Notes: generated by a model from the letters alone, not told the origin. A stretch of DNA of 53,209 bases from Robiginitomaculum sp. (GCA_030949705.1 JAUZSF010000026.1:1-53209); one strand, 5' to 3'. Positions 1-8,891 are shown, numbered from the stretch's first letter. Numbers and translations are program-made.

Positions 1-49
1 GAATCGGTCATGCTTCATACCTGACAAGCAGGCCGGACGGGGAAGCACC

Positions 50-130
50 ATGAAATACGTTTTTGCTGTGCTGATTGTTCTGGTAGTTATTTTGGTCGGT
101 GCCGTCATATATAAATTGGGGCTGACATAG
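50..130 (+). pseudogene. Small single-TM membrane peptide ORF, interrupted by the insertion sequence
   Basis: A 26-codon ORF that begins with ATG after a GGGGAAG stretch and encodes one hydrophobic helix (residues 4-20). Its last codons and its stop lie inside the left inverted repeat of the insertion sequence. Removing the element and one target duplication joins base 117 to base 854 and gives a 38-codon ORF ending at 900-902. The original product was therefore probably a slightly longer peptide with a polar C-terminal tail. I do not recognise the family. The ORF is very short, so coding status is uncertain. Bases 1-24 could be the C-terminal end of an upstream gene (open frame ending in TGA at 22-24). 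Confidence 0.35.
110..117. repeat. 8-bp target-site duplication, left copy (TATAAATT)
   Basis: Directly abuts the left end of the insertion sequence and is identical to 846-853 at the right end. Removing one copy together with the element reconstructs the empty site. Confidence 0.92.
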
Positions 131-845
131 CTAAGGGTTGAAACATTACTTGAACCACCATTTGTGGAGGGTTTTGTTGAGGTTGGCAACGGGCCGGTAA
201 TTGAAGCGCCACTCGCACTCTTTGATGAACAGATGAAAGTGCTGTTTGGAAATGCCGTTATAAGCCCGTAAGTGGCGTTTGGCCTGGTTCCAGAAGTTCT
301 CTATGCCGTTGATATGGTTTGATTGCTCTGCGAACAGTTTTGAGTGGTTGATCCGCAGGTGATGAAACTCGGAAACATCCAGAACATCATACGATCGAAA
401 GCAATCGGTATAGACGATGCTATCTGGCTTGACCTTTCGCCTGATGATCGGAAGAAGCGTTTGTGTGGAAGCATTTGGGATGATGACTACATGCACACGA
501 CCCTTGCGCTTGAGAAGCCCGAACACCGCCACCTTACCCGCCGCACCGCGTCCTCGCTTGCCCTTTCGGTGTCCACCAAAGTAACTCTCATCGACCTCAA
601 TCTCGCCGCTGAAAATCTCCGGGGTTTCTGCCGCTAGCTCAGTGAAAATCACCTCGCGCAGCTTGTGGTAAAACAGGATCGCCGTGTTGCGATTTACCCC
701 CGTTAATTGCGCCGCAGAACGCGCAGTTACACCTGCACAAAAATACTTGATAAGCTCATTTTGAATACTTGTAGAGAGCCTGCTCCGTCGCCTAACGCTA
801 ACCATATGACATATATAGCCTTTATCTGCTATCTATGTCAGCCCC
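118..845 (-). mobile_element. IS1595-family insertion sequence (IS1016/ISXO2-like), complete
   Basis: A 728-bp element with terminal inverted repeats GGGGCTGACATAG (118-130, and its complement at 833-845) that extend to 16 positions with one mismatch. It is flanked by a perfect 8-bp direct repeat TATAAATT at 110-117 and 846-853, which is the target duplication size known for IS1595-family transposition. It carries one transposase gene on the minus strand. Intact ends, intact target duplication and intact transposase suggest a recent insertion. Confidence 0.93.
146..805 (-). CDS. IS1595 family transposase (ISXO2-like DDE domain)
   Basis: Encodes 219 residues. The N-terminal third carries a helix-turn-helix-like segment (about residues 14-45). 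The ISXO2-like DDE catalytic domain follows: VDESYFGG with D72, VYTDCFRSYD with D134, and the conserved HINGIENFWNQAKRHL block with E169. The length fits the short IS1016-type members, which lack the extra N-terminal zinc-binding domain. The gene nearly fills the element and has no frameshift, so it could be active. It would catalyse cut-and-paste or replicative movement of the element. Confidence 0.95.
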   Translation of the reverse strand: MVSVRRRSRLSTSIQNELIKYFCAGVTARSAAQLTGVNRNTAILFYHKLREVIFTELAAETPEIFSGEIEVDESYFGGHRKGKRGRGAAGKVAVFGLLKRKGRVHVVIIPNASTQTLLPIIRRKVKPDSIVYTDCFRSYDVLDVSEFHHLRINHSKLFAEQSNHINGIENFWNQAKRHLRAYNGISKQHFHLFIKECEWRFNYRPVANLNKTLHKWWFK

Positions 846-1455
846 TATAAATTTTTCATCAAGTCCGCGGCGCTACAAGAAAATAACCAGGCTTTTGAAT
901 GAATATAGGAAATTTCTAGCTGCGACGAAAAATACCAGAGATAAAGTGCCCGATGAAATGGTCAGGTTAAAGCCACAATTAGTGCCGCTTGTAATAATTG
1001 CAAAACAGGGCAATACGCCATTACCTGCTAGTGCTGCGTCCATTAGAAGTCAATTTTCTTGCTTTGATAGGGGAGGATTTCACGGCTATGAAGTTGAAAC
1101 ACATACAGTTGAGGCTCAGCAAATATTTATTGAACGTACGAAAGAAGCTTATAATCCATTATATTGGGTAAAGCTTGTTTGGTACACACCATCAAATTTT
1201 ATTGCCGAGTTGGGTTTTAATATTCCAGACTGGCTTGGCAAGATATTGAATTTATTTTGGCAAATAATCGTGATCGATGATTGCGTATGTAAATCTTGTA
1301 ATCTGATCACCGCTGCATTTCCTAACTTTGGGAGCGTGCACAGTAAGACATCTCGCATTTTGTCACACACGTCTGAAGCAAAAAAAGAGGGCCGAGCACT
1401 GGATAAAAACTCGCAGCCTATAGATGTCAACAAAGTGACTAATAAAGAAAACTAA
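835..1455 (+). CDS. Hypothetical protein, AT-rich, N-terminus altered by IS insertion
   Basis: An open frame of 206 codons whose first ATG lies inside the right inverted repeat of the insertion sequence, so the present N-terminus is partly IS-derived. In the reconstructed empty site the frame is open back to a TAG at 84-86, with GTG at 99 as a possible original start; ATG at 958 (residue 42) is another candidate. Visible features are a basic N-terminal region, a hydrophobic stretch near residues 133-148 and a charged C-terminal tail. Base composition is clearly more AT-rich than the rest of the window, suggesting horizontal origin. I do not recognise the family and cannot assign a function. 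Confidence 0.5.
   Translation: MSAPINFSSSPRRYKKITRLLNEYRKFLAATKNTRDKVPDEMVRLKPQLVPLVIIAKQGNTPLPASAASIRSQFSCFDRGGFHGYEVETHTVEAQQIFIERTKEAYNPLYWVKLVWYTPSNFIAELGFNIPDWLGKILNLFWQIIVIDDCVCKSCNLITAAFPNFGSVHSKTSRILSHTSEAKKEGRALDKNSQPIDVNKVTNKEN
846..853. repeat. 8-bp target-site duplication, right copy (TATAAATT)
   Basis: Directly abuts the right end of the insertion sequence and is identical to 110-117. Confidence 0.92.
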
Positions 1456-1528
1456 ACGGTCTGGAAGGACGGAAACTCCCCCACGGGGTCGGCCTTACCG
1501 CTTGAATTACGTATTGCGACGGCAAACC

Positions 1529-2869
1529 TCACTCTTGGGACGTCAAATCCCCCTGCGACAGCCGATAGATCAGCAGGGCGGTTTTTTCCGTGTTGCGTTT
1601 CAGGGTGCTCATATCGGCGGTCTCGTTCTTGGTATGGCCGCCGGTACCCATCAGGCCAAGGCCATCCAGTGCCGCCTTAACATAGCCCGCGGTAAAGGAG
1701 ATATCCGCCGCGCCGGCTTTGCGCGGATCAACCGCCAAAACCTCGCCATAGCCCAGGTCTTCGCTGATATCGCTATACAGTTTCAACAGGTCTTGATTGG
1801 CCTGTGTGGGGGCCATGGGCGGATAGCCATCGGCAAAGGTGAGACTTGCCGAGGTCTGTTTCAGATTGTCCGCGACAATGGCCTGCATCTTGGCTTTTGC
1901 CTCGGCCAGTTGTTCGGGAGATTGGGCGCGAATGCCCCCCGTAACCATCAGGGTTTGCGCCACCACATTGCTCTTGCCAAAGGCGGTGCCGGTATTGGTC
2001 TTTTGATCATTGGTGATGCGCGTGCCGCCGACAATGCGCCCGGGGTCGCAGGTAGAGATTTCCAGGGCCCGGAAGATACATGCGAAAGGCATTCAGGATG
2101 CGCGCTGCCTCCAGTACGGCGCCATAGCCCACCCCATCGGTAAAGATTTGCGAGCTGTGGGCTGCTTTGCCACTGACTTTCAGGGTCCAGCCGACACTGC
2201 CGCGCCGGGCAATCACGGCGGTTTTGATATTGCCGTCCCCATCTTCGAAGCCCAGTGCAAAATCGGCCCATTTGGCCGCCTCGATCAGGGCCTCTTTGGA
2301 TTTTTCCAGCGGCTTGCCGCTGCTTTCCTCATCCCCGGTCATGACAATTCTGATGCTGACATCATCCAGAACCCCGGCAGCCGCCAGCGCGTGCGTGGCG
2401 GTGGTGGGTGATCACACCGCCATCGCCACCCTTCATATCGGTAATACCGGGGCCTTTGGTTTTGTCATCGCCCAGGGGTTCGAAACGCTGAAAATCATCG
2501 GTTTTGGCAAATACCGTATCCAGATGCCCGATCAGCAATATCTTGGGCCCTTTGGTGCCATAGGAGGCCACCAGATGACCGGCACGGCCAAAATTGGCCC
2601 CCTCCACCCATTGCGTGGTAAAGCCAAGAGAGATCAGTTCGGCCCCGAACAATTCGCCAACGTGCTTGACGCCCTCAAAATTCATCGTGCCGCTGTTGAT
2701 ATTGACGGCTCGGTTCCCCAGAGCCAGGGCGGGCCATGGGCATGGCCTCTTCCACGGCGGCGATGATGGCCTTTTGTGTATTCTCATCGGCCATGGCCGG
2801 ACGCCCCATGACCGCCAGCATCAGCATAAACACGGTTAGCATTCTCAACATATCTCGCCCTTTCATCAT
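1529..2869 (-). pseudogene. M20 family metallopeptidase (carboxypeptidase G2-like), three frameshifts
   Basis: The reading frame runs through four segments. An N-terminal signal peptide (from 2869) is followed by a segment with NINSGTMNFEGV and the metal-site motif GHLDTVF. A third segment carries MTGDEESSG, which holds the catalytic and metal-binding glutamates of M20 enzymes, and the C-terminal segment ends at 1529. Breaks lie near 2730, 2405 and 2065. Each is repaired by removing one C (minus strand) from a short CCC run, after which the whole frame is continuous and family-like. The product would be an exported zinc exopeptidase acting on glutamyl or peptide substrates. It may be a true decaying gene or an intact gene with sequence errors. 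Confidence 0.8.
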
Positions 2870-3001
2870 CCGCAGAAATGATATTGTGCGCTACTTACCT
2901 ACAGCGCAGGACCGGCGTCAAACCACAAGGCGTTGATCCCTCCACCTTCCTTGTGCTTAATGGGATGATATTCACATAAAACACCCCCGGAACAGCGATC
3001 C

Positions 3002-3826
3002 ATGAAACGGCGAAATTACTGGCATATTATCCTGTTGATGGGCGCGGTGTTTTTTACAGCCCCCTCTGTGCCCGCCATAGCCCAGAGCGTTAGCGGTGCC
3101 CAGATTGCCAATCGCATGGCCAAGGCCCAGGCCGGGGATAAGCGCGAACAGTTTCTGATGGGTCTGATGTATCAGCGCGGCAAAGGCGTGGCTCAGGATT
3201 ATAATCAGGCGGCGTTCTGGTATGGCAAATCCGCGGCACAGGGCTTTGCCCTGGCACAAGTCAGCCTGGGCCGTCTTTATGACAAGGGTCTGGGGGTCGA
3301 ACAAAGCTATGAAGAGGCCCTGCAATGGTATTACCAGGCCGCCAAAAACGGCAATGCCGATGCCATGTATTTTGTCGGCAGCATGGCCTATAATGGCGAT
3401 GGCATTGCCGCCGATCCGAACATGGCCATGCAATGGTTTCAAAAAGCAGCCTATGAGCGGGTCCGTGCCGAACTGGGCATGCCGCCACCGGCACCGGCAA
3501 GCCCTGGGCAAACCAGCGCCGTTTCTGCAACGCCAGCGCCCGCCAGCGCTTCAACCCCAAAAATCGCCGCCACCACCCAGGGGTATGCGGTGCAAATCGG
3601 CTCGTTCAGAACCCGGAAACAGGCCCTGGATTACTGGTCCAGCCTGCAAGGCAAAGCCCCGGCCCTGTTTGCCCATACCGATGCCCAGATTTACAAAAAG
3701 ACCTTTGAATCCGGCAAAGTGTTTTACCGCTTAAATGCCGCCGTTTTTGCACAAAAATCCGAGGCCAATGCCCAATGCGCGCAATACAAGGCCAAGGGTA
3801 CAGACTGTATCATCGTCAAATACTAA
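3002..3826 (+). CDS. Sel1-repeat and SPOR-domain envelope protein
   Basis: Encodes 274 residues with an N-terminal signal peptide (hydrophobic 9-27). Three Sel1-like TPR repeats follow (about residues 45-155), recognisable by phrases such as YQRGKGVAQDYNQAAFWY and YDKGLGVEQSYEEALQWY. A Pro/Ala-rich linker then leads to a C-terminal SPOR domain starting at YAVQIGSF (about residue 196). SPOR domains bind denuded septal peptidoglycan and Sel1 repeats mediate protein contacts, so a periplasmic role in cell-wall or division biology is inferred. The gene is followed 11 bp downstream by the epimerase gene, possibly as one transcript. Confidence 0.85.
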   Translation: MKRRNYWHIILLMGAVFFTAPSVPAIAQSVSGAQIANRMAKAQAGDKREQFLMGLMYQRGKGVAQDYNQAAFWYGKSAAQGFALAQVSLGRLYDKGLGVEQSYEEALQWYYQAAKNGNADAMYFVGSMAYNGDGIAADPNMAMQWFQKAAYERVRAELGMPPPAPASPGQTSAVSATPAPASASTPKIAATTQGYAVQIGSFRTRKQALDYWSSLQGKAPALFAHTDAQIYKKTFESGKVFYRLNAAVFAQKSEANAQCAQYKAKGTDCIIVKY

Positions 3827-3837
3827 CGAGGATCATT

Positions 3838-4799
3838 ATGCGTATTTTCATCACCGGGGCATCGGGGTTTGTTGGCGGCGCGGCGGCGCGCCATTTTGCC
3901 AAATCCCATGACGTCATCGCCATGTCCCGCTCGGAAAAGTCCGATGCCATTATCAAGGCCCTGGGCGTAACCCCGATCCGCTGTGCGTTGGGAGAGGTGA
4001 CCACCGAACATCTCAAAGGCGTGGATGTGATCATCCATGCCGCCGCCAAAGTTGAAGAATGGGGGCCGTGGGCGGATTATTGGAAGCTGAATGTGGATGG
4101 CACTACCCAATTGCTGGAAACCGCCAAAGCGGCCGGGGTAAAAACCTTTATCCATATCGGTACCGAGGCCAGCGTATTTTACGGCCAACCCATGCACAAT
4201 ATCGATGAAACCCTGCCTTTGGCGCTGCGCAGCCCCTATCCCTATTCCCGCACCAAGGCCCATGCGGAAAAGGCGGTTCTGGCCGCCAATGATGAAAACT
4301 TTCGCACCATCAGCGTCCGTCCGCGCATGATCTGGGGCCCCGGCGACAAGACCATTTTACCGGTGGTACTGGAAATGATCGAAAAGGGACTTTTCCTGTG
4401 GGTAGATGGAGGTCGGGCCCTGACCAGCACCACCCATATTGATAATCTGGTGCATGGCATTGATCTGGCCATAGAGCGTGGTAAAGGCGGCGAGGCGTAT
4501 TTTATTACCGATGAAGGCACACGGTCTTTACGTGAATTTTTTCACCGCCCTGACGGCCACCAAGGGAGTCACCCCGCCAGACAAGGAAATGCCAGGCTGG
4601 CTGGCCGGATGGCTGGCGCGGATTATGGAGGGGATCTGGCGGGGATTAAGCCTTAAATCCACACCGCCGCTGACCCGCTTTGCCGCCGACATGATGCGCC
4701 GCGAGGGCACTATCAATATCGCCAAAGCCCGCGCTGAGCTGGGCTATGCCCCGGTGATCAGGTGTGGATGATGGTCTGAAGGTTTTACAGAACGCCTAA
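3838..4799 (+). CDS. NAD-dependent epimerase/dehydratase (extended SDR), two frameshifts
   Basis: The start ATG at 3838 follows a GAGG Shine-Dalgarno sequence. The Rossmann motif GASGFVG begins at residue 7, and the SDR active-site YSRTK is in the middle; the sequence resembles 3-beta-hydroxysteroid dehydrogenase/isomerase-type epimerases. The frame breaks in a T6 run near 4536-4541 (one extra T) and again near 4760-4762 (one extra G). With both corrected the protein continues through an ARAELGY region and ends at TAA 4797-4799, giving about 320 residues. Substrate unknown. The two single-base breaks match the indel pattern seen elsewhere in the window, so the real gene is probably intact. 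Confidence 0.8.
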
Positions 4800-4864
4800 T
4801 TGTGTCGTCCCAGCACGTTGTTCATAAGCGGGGTTGTCTTGAGACTGATGGTTGATAGTCGAGG

Positions 4865-5449
4865 CTAGCATGAGGGCGGCGTCTCTTCCTTCTCCGCGTT
4901 TTCGCTCAACCGCACCAGCATTTCCATCATCTGTTCGCGCATGGCCTCGTCTTCGCCCTCGGTGCCATAGATGTCATTCAGGTCCCGACCGGACCCGGCA
5001 CTCTCAAACAATTGTTTTTCTGCTTCGCGCAGGCGGCCCGCCGCCATGGACAGCGCCGCGGCCAGACGGGTGGTGATCACGGTATCGCCCAGATCGGCAT
5101 GCTCCATGGCCTCTTCCAAGGTATGCACCGCCAGACGCAAGGCATCAATGCCCCGCGCCGTGCCCCGTTGCCAGTTCTCCCGCATGCGGCGCTTGCGCAC
5201 GGTGGTTTCACTCACCCCAAACTGCATGGCCAGAACGCGCACGGGCTTGCCCGCCTCCCACTGATTACGGATGGCCTGCCAGTCCGGTGGCGGTGGGGCG
5301 GGCCAGTGCTCAGCCGCCGCCCGGCTGGTTATCTTGGCAATGGGCAGGCCCAGGGCATAGGCGATCTGGCGCGCGGTTTTGCCTTGGCCATACAGTGCAC
5401 GAGCCTCGGCCCATTCAGATTTATGTTCGGCATTCATGGGGGCCATCAT
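4865..5449 (-). CDS. Hypothetical protein with tandem helix-turn-helix-like segments
   Basis: Encodes 194 residues. Two similar segments, one near residues 11-50 (ARALYGQGKTARQIAYALG) and one near residues 57-95 (NQWEAGKPVRVLAMQFGVS), look like consecutive helix-turn-helix units of the type in resolvases or phage terminase small subunits. The C-terminal half is acidic and helical. It stands alone on the minus strand between two plus-strand genes. DNA binding is inferred from the HTH pattern; target and role are unknown. Confidence 0.6.
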   Translation of the reverse strand: MMAPMNAEHKSEWAEARALYGQGKTARQIAYALGLPIAKITSRAAAEHWPAPPPPDWQAIRNQWEAGKPVRVLAMQFGVSETTVRKRRMRENWQRGTARGIDALRLAVHTLEEAMEHADLGDTVITTRLAAALSMAAGRLREAEKQLFESAGSGRDLNDIYGTEGEDEAMREQMMEMLVRLSENAEKEETPPSC

Positions 5450-5625
5450 ACGGCCATGACCACAGGGTCGGATAAGTTCGATTTATAGCGGTTGGTCTTT
5501 TACGCTGCGGAAAGTATAAACATACAACTGACGTGCCCCTGTCGTGTTAGTGTCGGCGTGCTGTCGTTTACGTTAGGTCCGACGATCAATAGCCATTGTG
5601 AACGAAGTTTAGGCGGTGAGATAAA

Positions 5626-6084
5626 ATGGATTTGAAAGCACGACGCCTGAAGGAAGGATGGTCTCAGCAACACCTGGCCGAGATTAGCGGCCTCAGTGAT
5701 CGTACAATTCAACGCATTGAAAACGGTGAAAAGGCCAGCCTGGAAAGCACCAAGGCCCTGTCTGCCGCATTTAATATCTCCAGTGCTGAACTTCGGATGC
5801 CAACCGCATGTTCACAGGAGAATGATCACATGCCACTTTCAGCAAAAAGAAACGGATTTTTATTTTCAATTTCAAAACCATGGAAACAGGTCGCCATCCA
5901 TTTTGGCGCGTTTATGTTCTTTATGACCTGGCTGTCCCTACTGCAAAGCATGTTAGGGTTTGATAGCGATGTTCTTGGGGCGATTGGCATCACCTGGGGG
6001 TCCTTGCTGGCCTTACATGCCATCAAAGCCCTTGGCGGCGAGGACGAAAACGACAAGCAAGCCAATAAACAAAACAATAAATAG
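5626..6084 (+). CDS. XRE-type HTH regulator with C-terminal two-helix membrane domain
   Basis: Encodes 152 residues. An XRE/Cro helix-turn-helix (about residues 2-55; WSQQHLAEISGLSDRTIQR is the core) precedes a short linker and two hydrophobic helices (about residues 88-107 and 112-130), then a charged tail ending in Asn/Lys/Gln repeats. This is the arrangement of HTH proteins carrying a 2TM domain, which would tether the regulator to the inner membrane. Target genes are unknown. It stands immediately upstream of the phased-repeat region before ruvC, but no functional link is shown. Confidence 0.75.
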   Translation: MDLKARRLKEGWSQQHLAEISGLSDRTIQRIENGEKASLESTKALSAAFNISSAELRMPTACSQENDHMPLSAKRNGFLFSISKPWKQVAIHFGAFMFFMTWLSLLQSMLGFDSDVLGAIGITWGSLLALHAIKALGGEDENDKQANKQNNK

Positions 6085-6178
6085 CGCGCCGCAGGCCTCA
6101 GCTTATACCGGGGACAAGTACCAAGAATTGCACAACCCCTGCCTAGAACCTGCTCGAGGGATACCTTAGGGCCAATAT

Positions 6179-6287
6179 TTACCCCTTACTCATCCCTCGA
6201 TTACCCCTTATTCGTCCCTTTTTTGCGCTATTAACACCCTTTATTACCCCTCAAATGATGCTTATTACCCCTTTTTGCCCCTAGAGT
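6179..6287 (+). repeat. Helically phased array of TTACCCCT-type motifs upstream of ruvC
   Basis: CCCT cores start at 6183, 6194, 6205, 6216, 6237, 6248, 6269 and 6279, giving spacings of 11, 11, 11, 21, 11, 21 and 10 bp, or about 10.7 bp per DNA turn over nine turns. The strongest units read TTACCCCT (6179, 6201, 6244, 6265) and recur roughly every two turns, with weaker units such as CATCCCT and CGTCCCT between. The array fills the gap up to the ruvC Shine-Dalgarno region. The motif also occurs in the pnp-rpoH gap. Function unknown; it could bind a repressor or architectural protein, or act in the leader RNA. Confidence 0.75.
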
Positions 6288-6293
6288 GAGCTT

Positions 6294-6796
6294 ATGAGCG
6301 AAATGATTCGGATTTTGGGGATTGATCCGGGCCTGCGCCGGTGCGGCTGGGGTCTGGTGGATGTGCGCGGCAGCAAAATCAGCTACCATGCCTGTGGCAC
6401 CATTATCCCGGATACGGGGGCGGCAATGAGTGTGCGCCTGTTGCACATATTTCACGAAATGCGCGCCGTGATCGACCAGTACAAACCCGATCGCGCGGCC
6501 ATTGAAGATACCTTCATGAACAGCAATGCCGCCTCGGCGCTAAAACTGGGGGCGGCCCGCGCGGCGGCCATGCTGGCCCCGGCGGAGGCGGGCCTGGGGG
6601 TGGAGATTATGCGCCCCGCGTCATCAAAAAGGCGGTTGTCGGTACCGGGCGCGCTGATAAAAACCAGATGGCGGCCATGGTCGCCATGTTGCTGCCCGGA
6701 TGCACCGCCAAGGCCGATGAGGCCGATGCGCTGGCCATTGCCATATGTTGCGCCAATCATGCGCCGCTGGCCGCAGCGCTGGAGCAGGCCTCATGA
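6294..6796 (+). CDS. ruvC: Crossover junction endodeoxyribonuclease RuvC, one frameshift
   Basis: RuvC resolves Holliday junctions together with RuvAB. The RNase H-like fold is clear: LGIDPGLRRCGWG carries the first catalytic aspartate and AIEDTF the glutamate. After the frame break near 6606-6609, the second frame reads VIKKAVVGTGRADKNQM and KADEADALAIA with the last two catalytic aspartates. Adding one base (probably a T in GATTAT) restores a normal-length protein ending at TGA 6794-6796, which overlaps the ruvA ATG. It is the first gene of ruvC-ruvA-ruvB-ybgC. The break is most likely a sequence error. Confidence 0.9.
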
Positions 6797-7417
6797 TTGG
6801 AAAGCTGAGCGGTATTGTCGATGCGCTGGGAAGTGGCGAAGCCATACTGGACGTAAGCGGCGTTGGCTATCTGGTGCAATGCGGGGGCGCGCACCTTGCG
6901 CACTTTAAGCATTGGCGAGCCGGCGCAATTGCATATTGAAACCGTATTGCGACAGGATTTATTGCGTCTTTATGGTTTTGCCAGCGAAGAGGAACGCGCC
7001 TGGTTTGTACGCCTGCAGGAAATTCAGGGGGTGGGGCCAAAGGCCGCCTTGGCAGTGCTGGACACCCTGTCCCCGATGGAACTGATCAATGCCGCCGCCC
7101 TGGAAGACAAGGCCAGTATCGCCCGGGCGCAAGGGGTGGGGCCCCGCATTGCCGCACGTATCGCCGGGGAGCTGAAAGACAAGCCGCCACCCACCGGGCG
7201 CAGCCTGGGCGGTCTGATGCCCGCCGCGGCGCACAGCACCACCTCCAGCGCCCCCACCGCGCTCAGCATGAATGCCGAGGCAGTATCGGCGCTGGTCAAT
7301 CTGGGCCTGGCACCGGCGGATGCCCAGCGCGCCGTGGCGGGGGCCGTGCGCACACTGGGCGAGGAGGCAAGCCTGGATAATCTCATCCGGGTGGCGCTGA
7401 AAGATATGGGCACATGA
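6793..7417 (+). CDS. ruvA: Holliday junction branch migration protein RuvA, one frameshift
   Basis: RuvA binds four-way junctions and loads the RuvB motor. The start ATG 6793 overlaps the ruvC stop. The N-terminal OB fold begins [12 protein letters not shown], and the frame breaks at a GGGGG run near 6888-6892. Removing one G joins it to the frame reading [20 protein letters not shown]. Helix-hairpin-helix segments ([13 protein letters not shown] and [16 protein letters not shown]) and the C-terminal RuvB-binding three-helix domain ([17 protein letters not shown]) follow. It ends overlapping the ruvB start by 4 bp (ATGA). Confidence 0.9.
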
Positions 7418-8451
7418 GCGAGGACCGCATCATTTCAGGATCACCACAAGGCGATGATGGACGCGACAAGGCCTTGCGTCCACAACGCTTTGACAGCTTT
7501 GTCGGCCAAAGCGCGCTGATCGACAACCTGAAAGTCTTTGTCAGCGCCGCCCGGGGCCGTAATGAAGCGCTGGATCATGTTTTGCTGTCCGGCCCGCCGG
7601 GTCTTGGCAAAACCACTTTGGCGCAAATCGTCTCGCGCGAACTGGGGGTGAATTTTCGCGCCACCTCCGGCCCCGTGATTGCCAAAGCCGGCGATCTGGC
7701 CGCCATCCTGACCAATCTGGAACCACGCGATGTGCTGTTCATTGACGAAATTCACCGCCTCGCCCCTCATGTGGAGGAAATCCTTTATCCGGCCATGGAG
7801 GATTTCGAACTGGACCTGATCATCGGGGAAGGCCCCTCGGCGCGGACCATCAAAATTGATCTGGCGCCCTTTACCCTGATCGGGGCCACCACCCGGGCAG
7901 GCCTGCTGGCGACGCCCTTGCGGGATCGTTTCGGGGTGCCGGCGCGGCTGAATTTTTATGAGGTTGAAGACCTGACCCGGATTGTCGCCCGCGCTGCCCG
8001 AAAGCTGGAGGCCAATCTTAGCGAGGACGGCGCCCATGAGATCGCCAAACGGGCCCGGGGCACCCCGCGGGTGGCGGGCCGTTTGCTGCGCCGGGTACGG
8101 GATTTTGCCGAGGCGCAAAATGCCGGACCGATCAGCGCCGAGTTTGCCGATCTGGCGTTAAAGCGTCTGGAGGTGGATACTCTGGGTCTGGATTCTCAGG
8201 ACCGACGCTATTTATACACTTTAACCGAAAAGTTTGCCGGCCTGCCGGTGGGTCTGGATACCCTGGCGGCCTCACTGTCAGAGGCCCGCGACGCCCTGGA
8301 AGAAGTGATTGAGCCGTTTCTGATCCAACAGGGCTTTATCCAGCGCACCCCGCGCGGGCGCATGGCCACGCCGCGCGCCTATGAGCATTTGGGCATTAGG
8401 CAGCCCCCCGGCCTTGGCAATCCCGATGATCTGTTTGGGGACGATACATGA
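7414..8451 (+). CDS. ruvB: Holliday junction DNA helicase RuvB
   Basis: RuvB is the AAA+ ring motor for branch migration. Encodes 345 residues, a normal length, with Walker A GPPGLGKT (residues 60-67), Walker [10 protein letters not shown], sensor 1 in GATTRAGLL, the arginine-finger region LRDRFGV and the C-terminal winged helix (about 260-330) with [10 protein letters not shown]. The start overlaps ruvA and the stop overlaps ybgC, both in ATGA fashion, indicating translational coupling. No frame problems. Confidence 0.98.
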   Translation: MSEDRIISGSPQGDDGRDKALRPQRFDSFVGQSALIDNLKVFVSAARGRNEALDHVLLSGPPGLGKTTLAQIVSRELGVNFRATSGPVIAKAGDLAAILTNLEPRDVLFIDEIHRLAPHVEEILYPAMEDFELDLIIGEGPSARTIKIDLAPFTLIGATTRAGLLATPLRDRFGVPARLNFYEVEDLTRIVARAARKLEANLSEDGAHEIAKRARGTPRVAGRLLRRVRDFAEAQNAGPISAEFADLALKRLEVDTLGLDSQDRRYLYTLTEKFAGLPVGLDTLAASLSEARDALEEVIEPFLIQQGFIQRTPRGRMATPRAYEHLGIRQPPGLGNPDDLFGDDT

Positions 8452-8891
8452 GCACCACCCAAGGCGGCAGATTTGCCAATGGTGTGCATCAATTGCCGGT
8501 ACGCATTTATTACGAAGACACCGACTTTTCCGGTGTGGTGTATCACGCCTCCTATTTGCGCTTTATGGAACGCGGCCGCACGGAATATCTGCGCCTTTCC
8601 GGGGTTGATCATAAGGCGCTGTTGCAAGGCGACATGCCTTTGGCCTTTGCCGTGCGGCGCATGCAGATCGACTTTGCCCGCCCGGCCCGTATTGATGATT
8701 TGCTGAGCGTGCAGACCCGGTTTGTGTCGGCCCGCGGGGCGCGGATCGAAGCGCACCAAAGCATTCTGCACGGTGAAGAGTTGTTGGTCAGTGCCGAGGT
8801 GCAGATCGCCTGTATTGACCTTGAAGGGCGGCCCCGACGTTTGCCAAAGCCCCTGCTTTTACTGCTGGAGCCCTTTCTTGTTGGCCAATGA
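8448..8891 (+). CDS. ybgC: Tol-Pal-associated acyl-CoA thioesterase YbgC
   Basis: A 147-residue hot-dog-fold thioesterase with the family active-site stretch [17 protein letters not shown], containing the catalytic aspartate. YbgC homologues hydrolyse short- or long-chain acyl-CoA and are nearly always encoded just before tolQ, as here. It overlaps the ruvB stop by 4 bp and is followed by an 86-bp gap before tolQ. Cytoplasmic, with a proposed link to phospholipid metabolism. Confidence 0.93.
   Translation: MSTTQGGRFANGVHQLPVRIYYEDTDFSGVVYHASYLRFMERGRTEYLRLSGVDHKALLQGDMPLAFAVRRMQIDFARPARIDDLLSVQTRFVSARGARIEAHQSILHGEELLVSAEVQIACIDLEGRPRRLPKPLLLLLEPFLVGQ

Noticed and set aside
6179..6287. Array upstream of ruvC as a CRISPR array
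   Set aside because: Units are about 11 bp with no conserved 25-40 bp repeat, no unique spacers and no cas genes.
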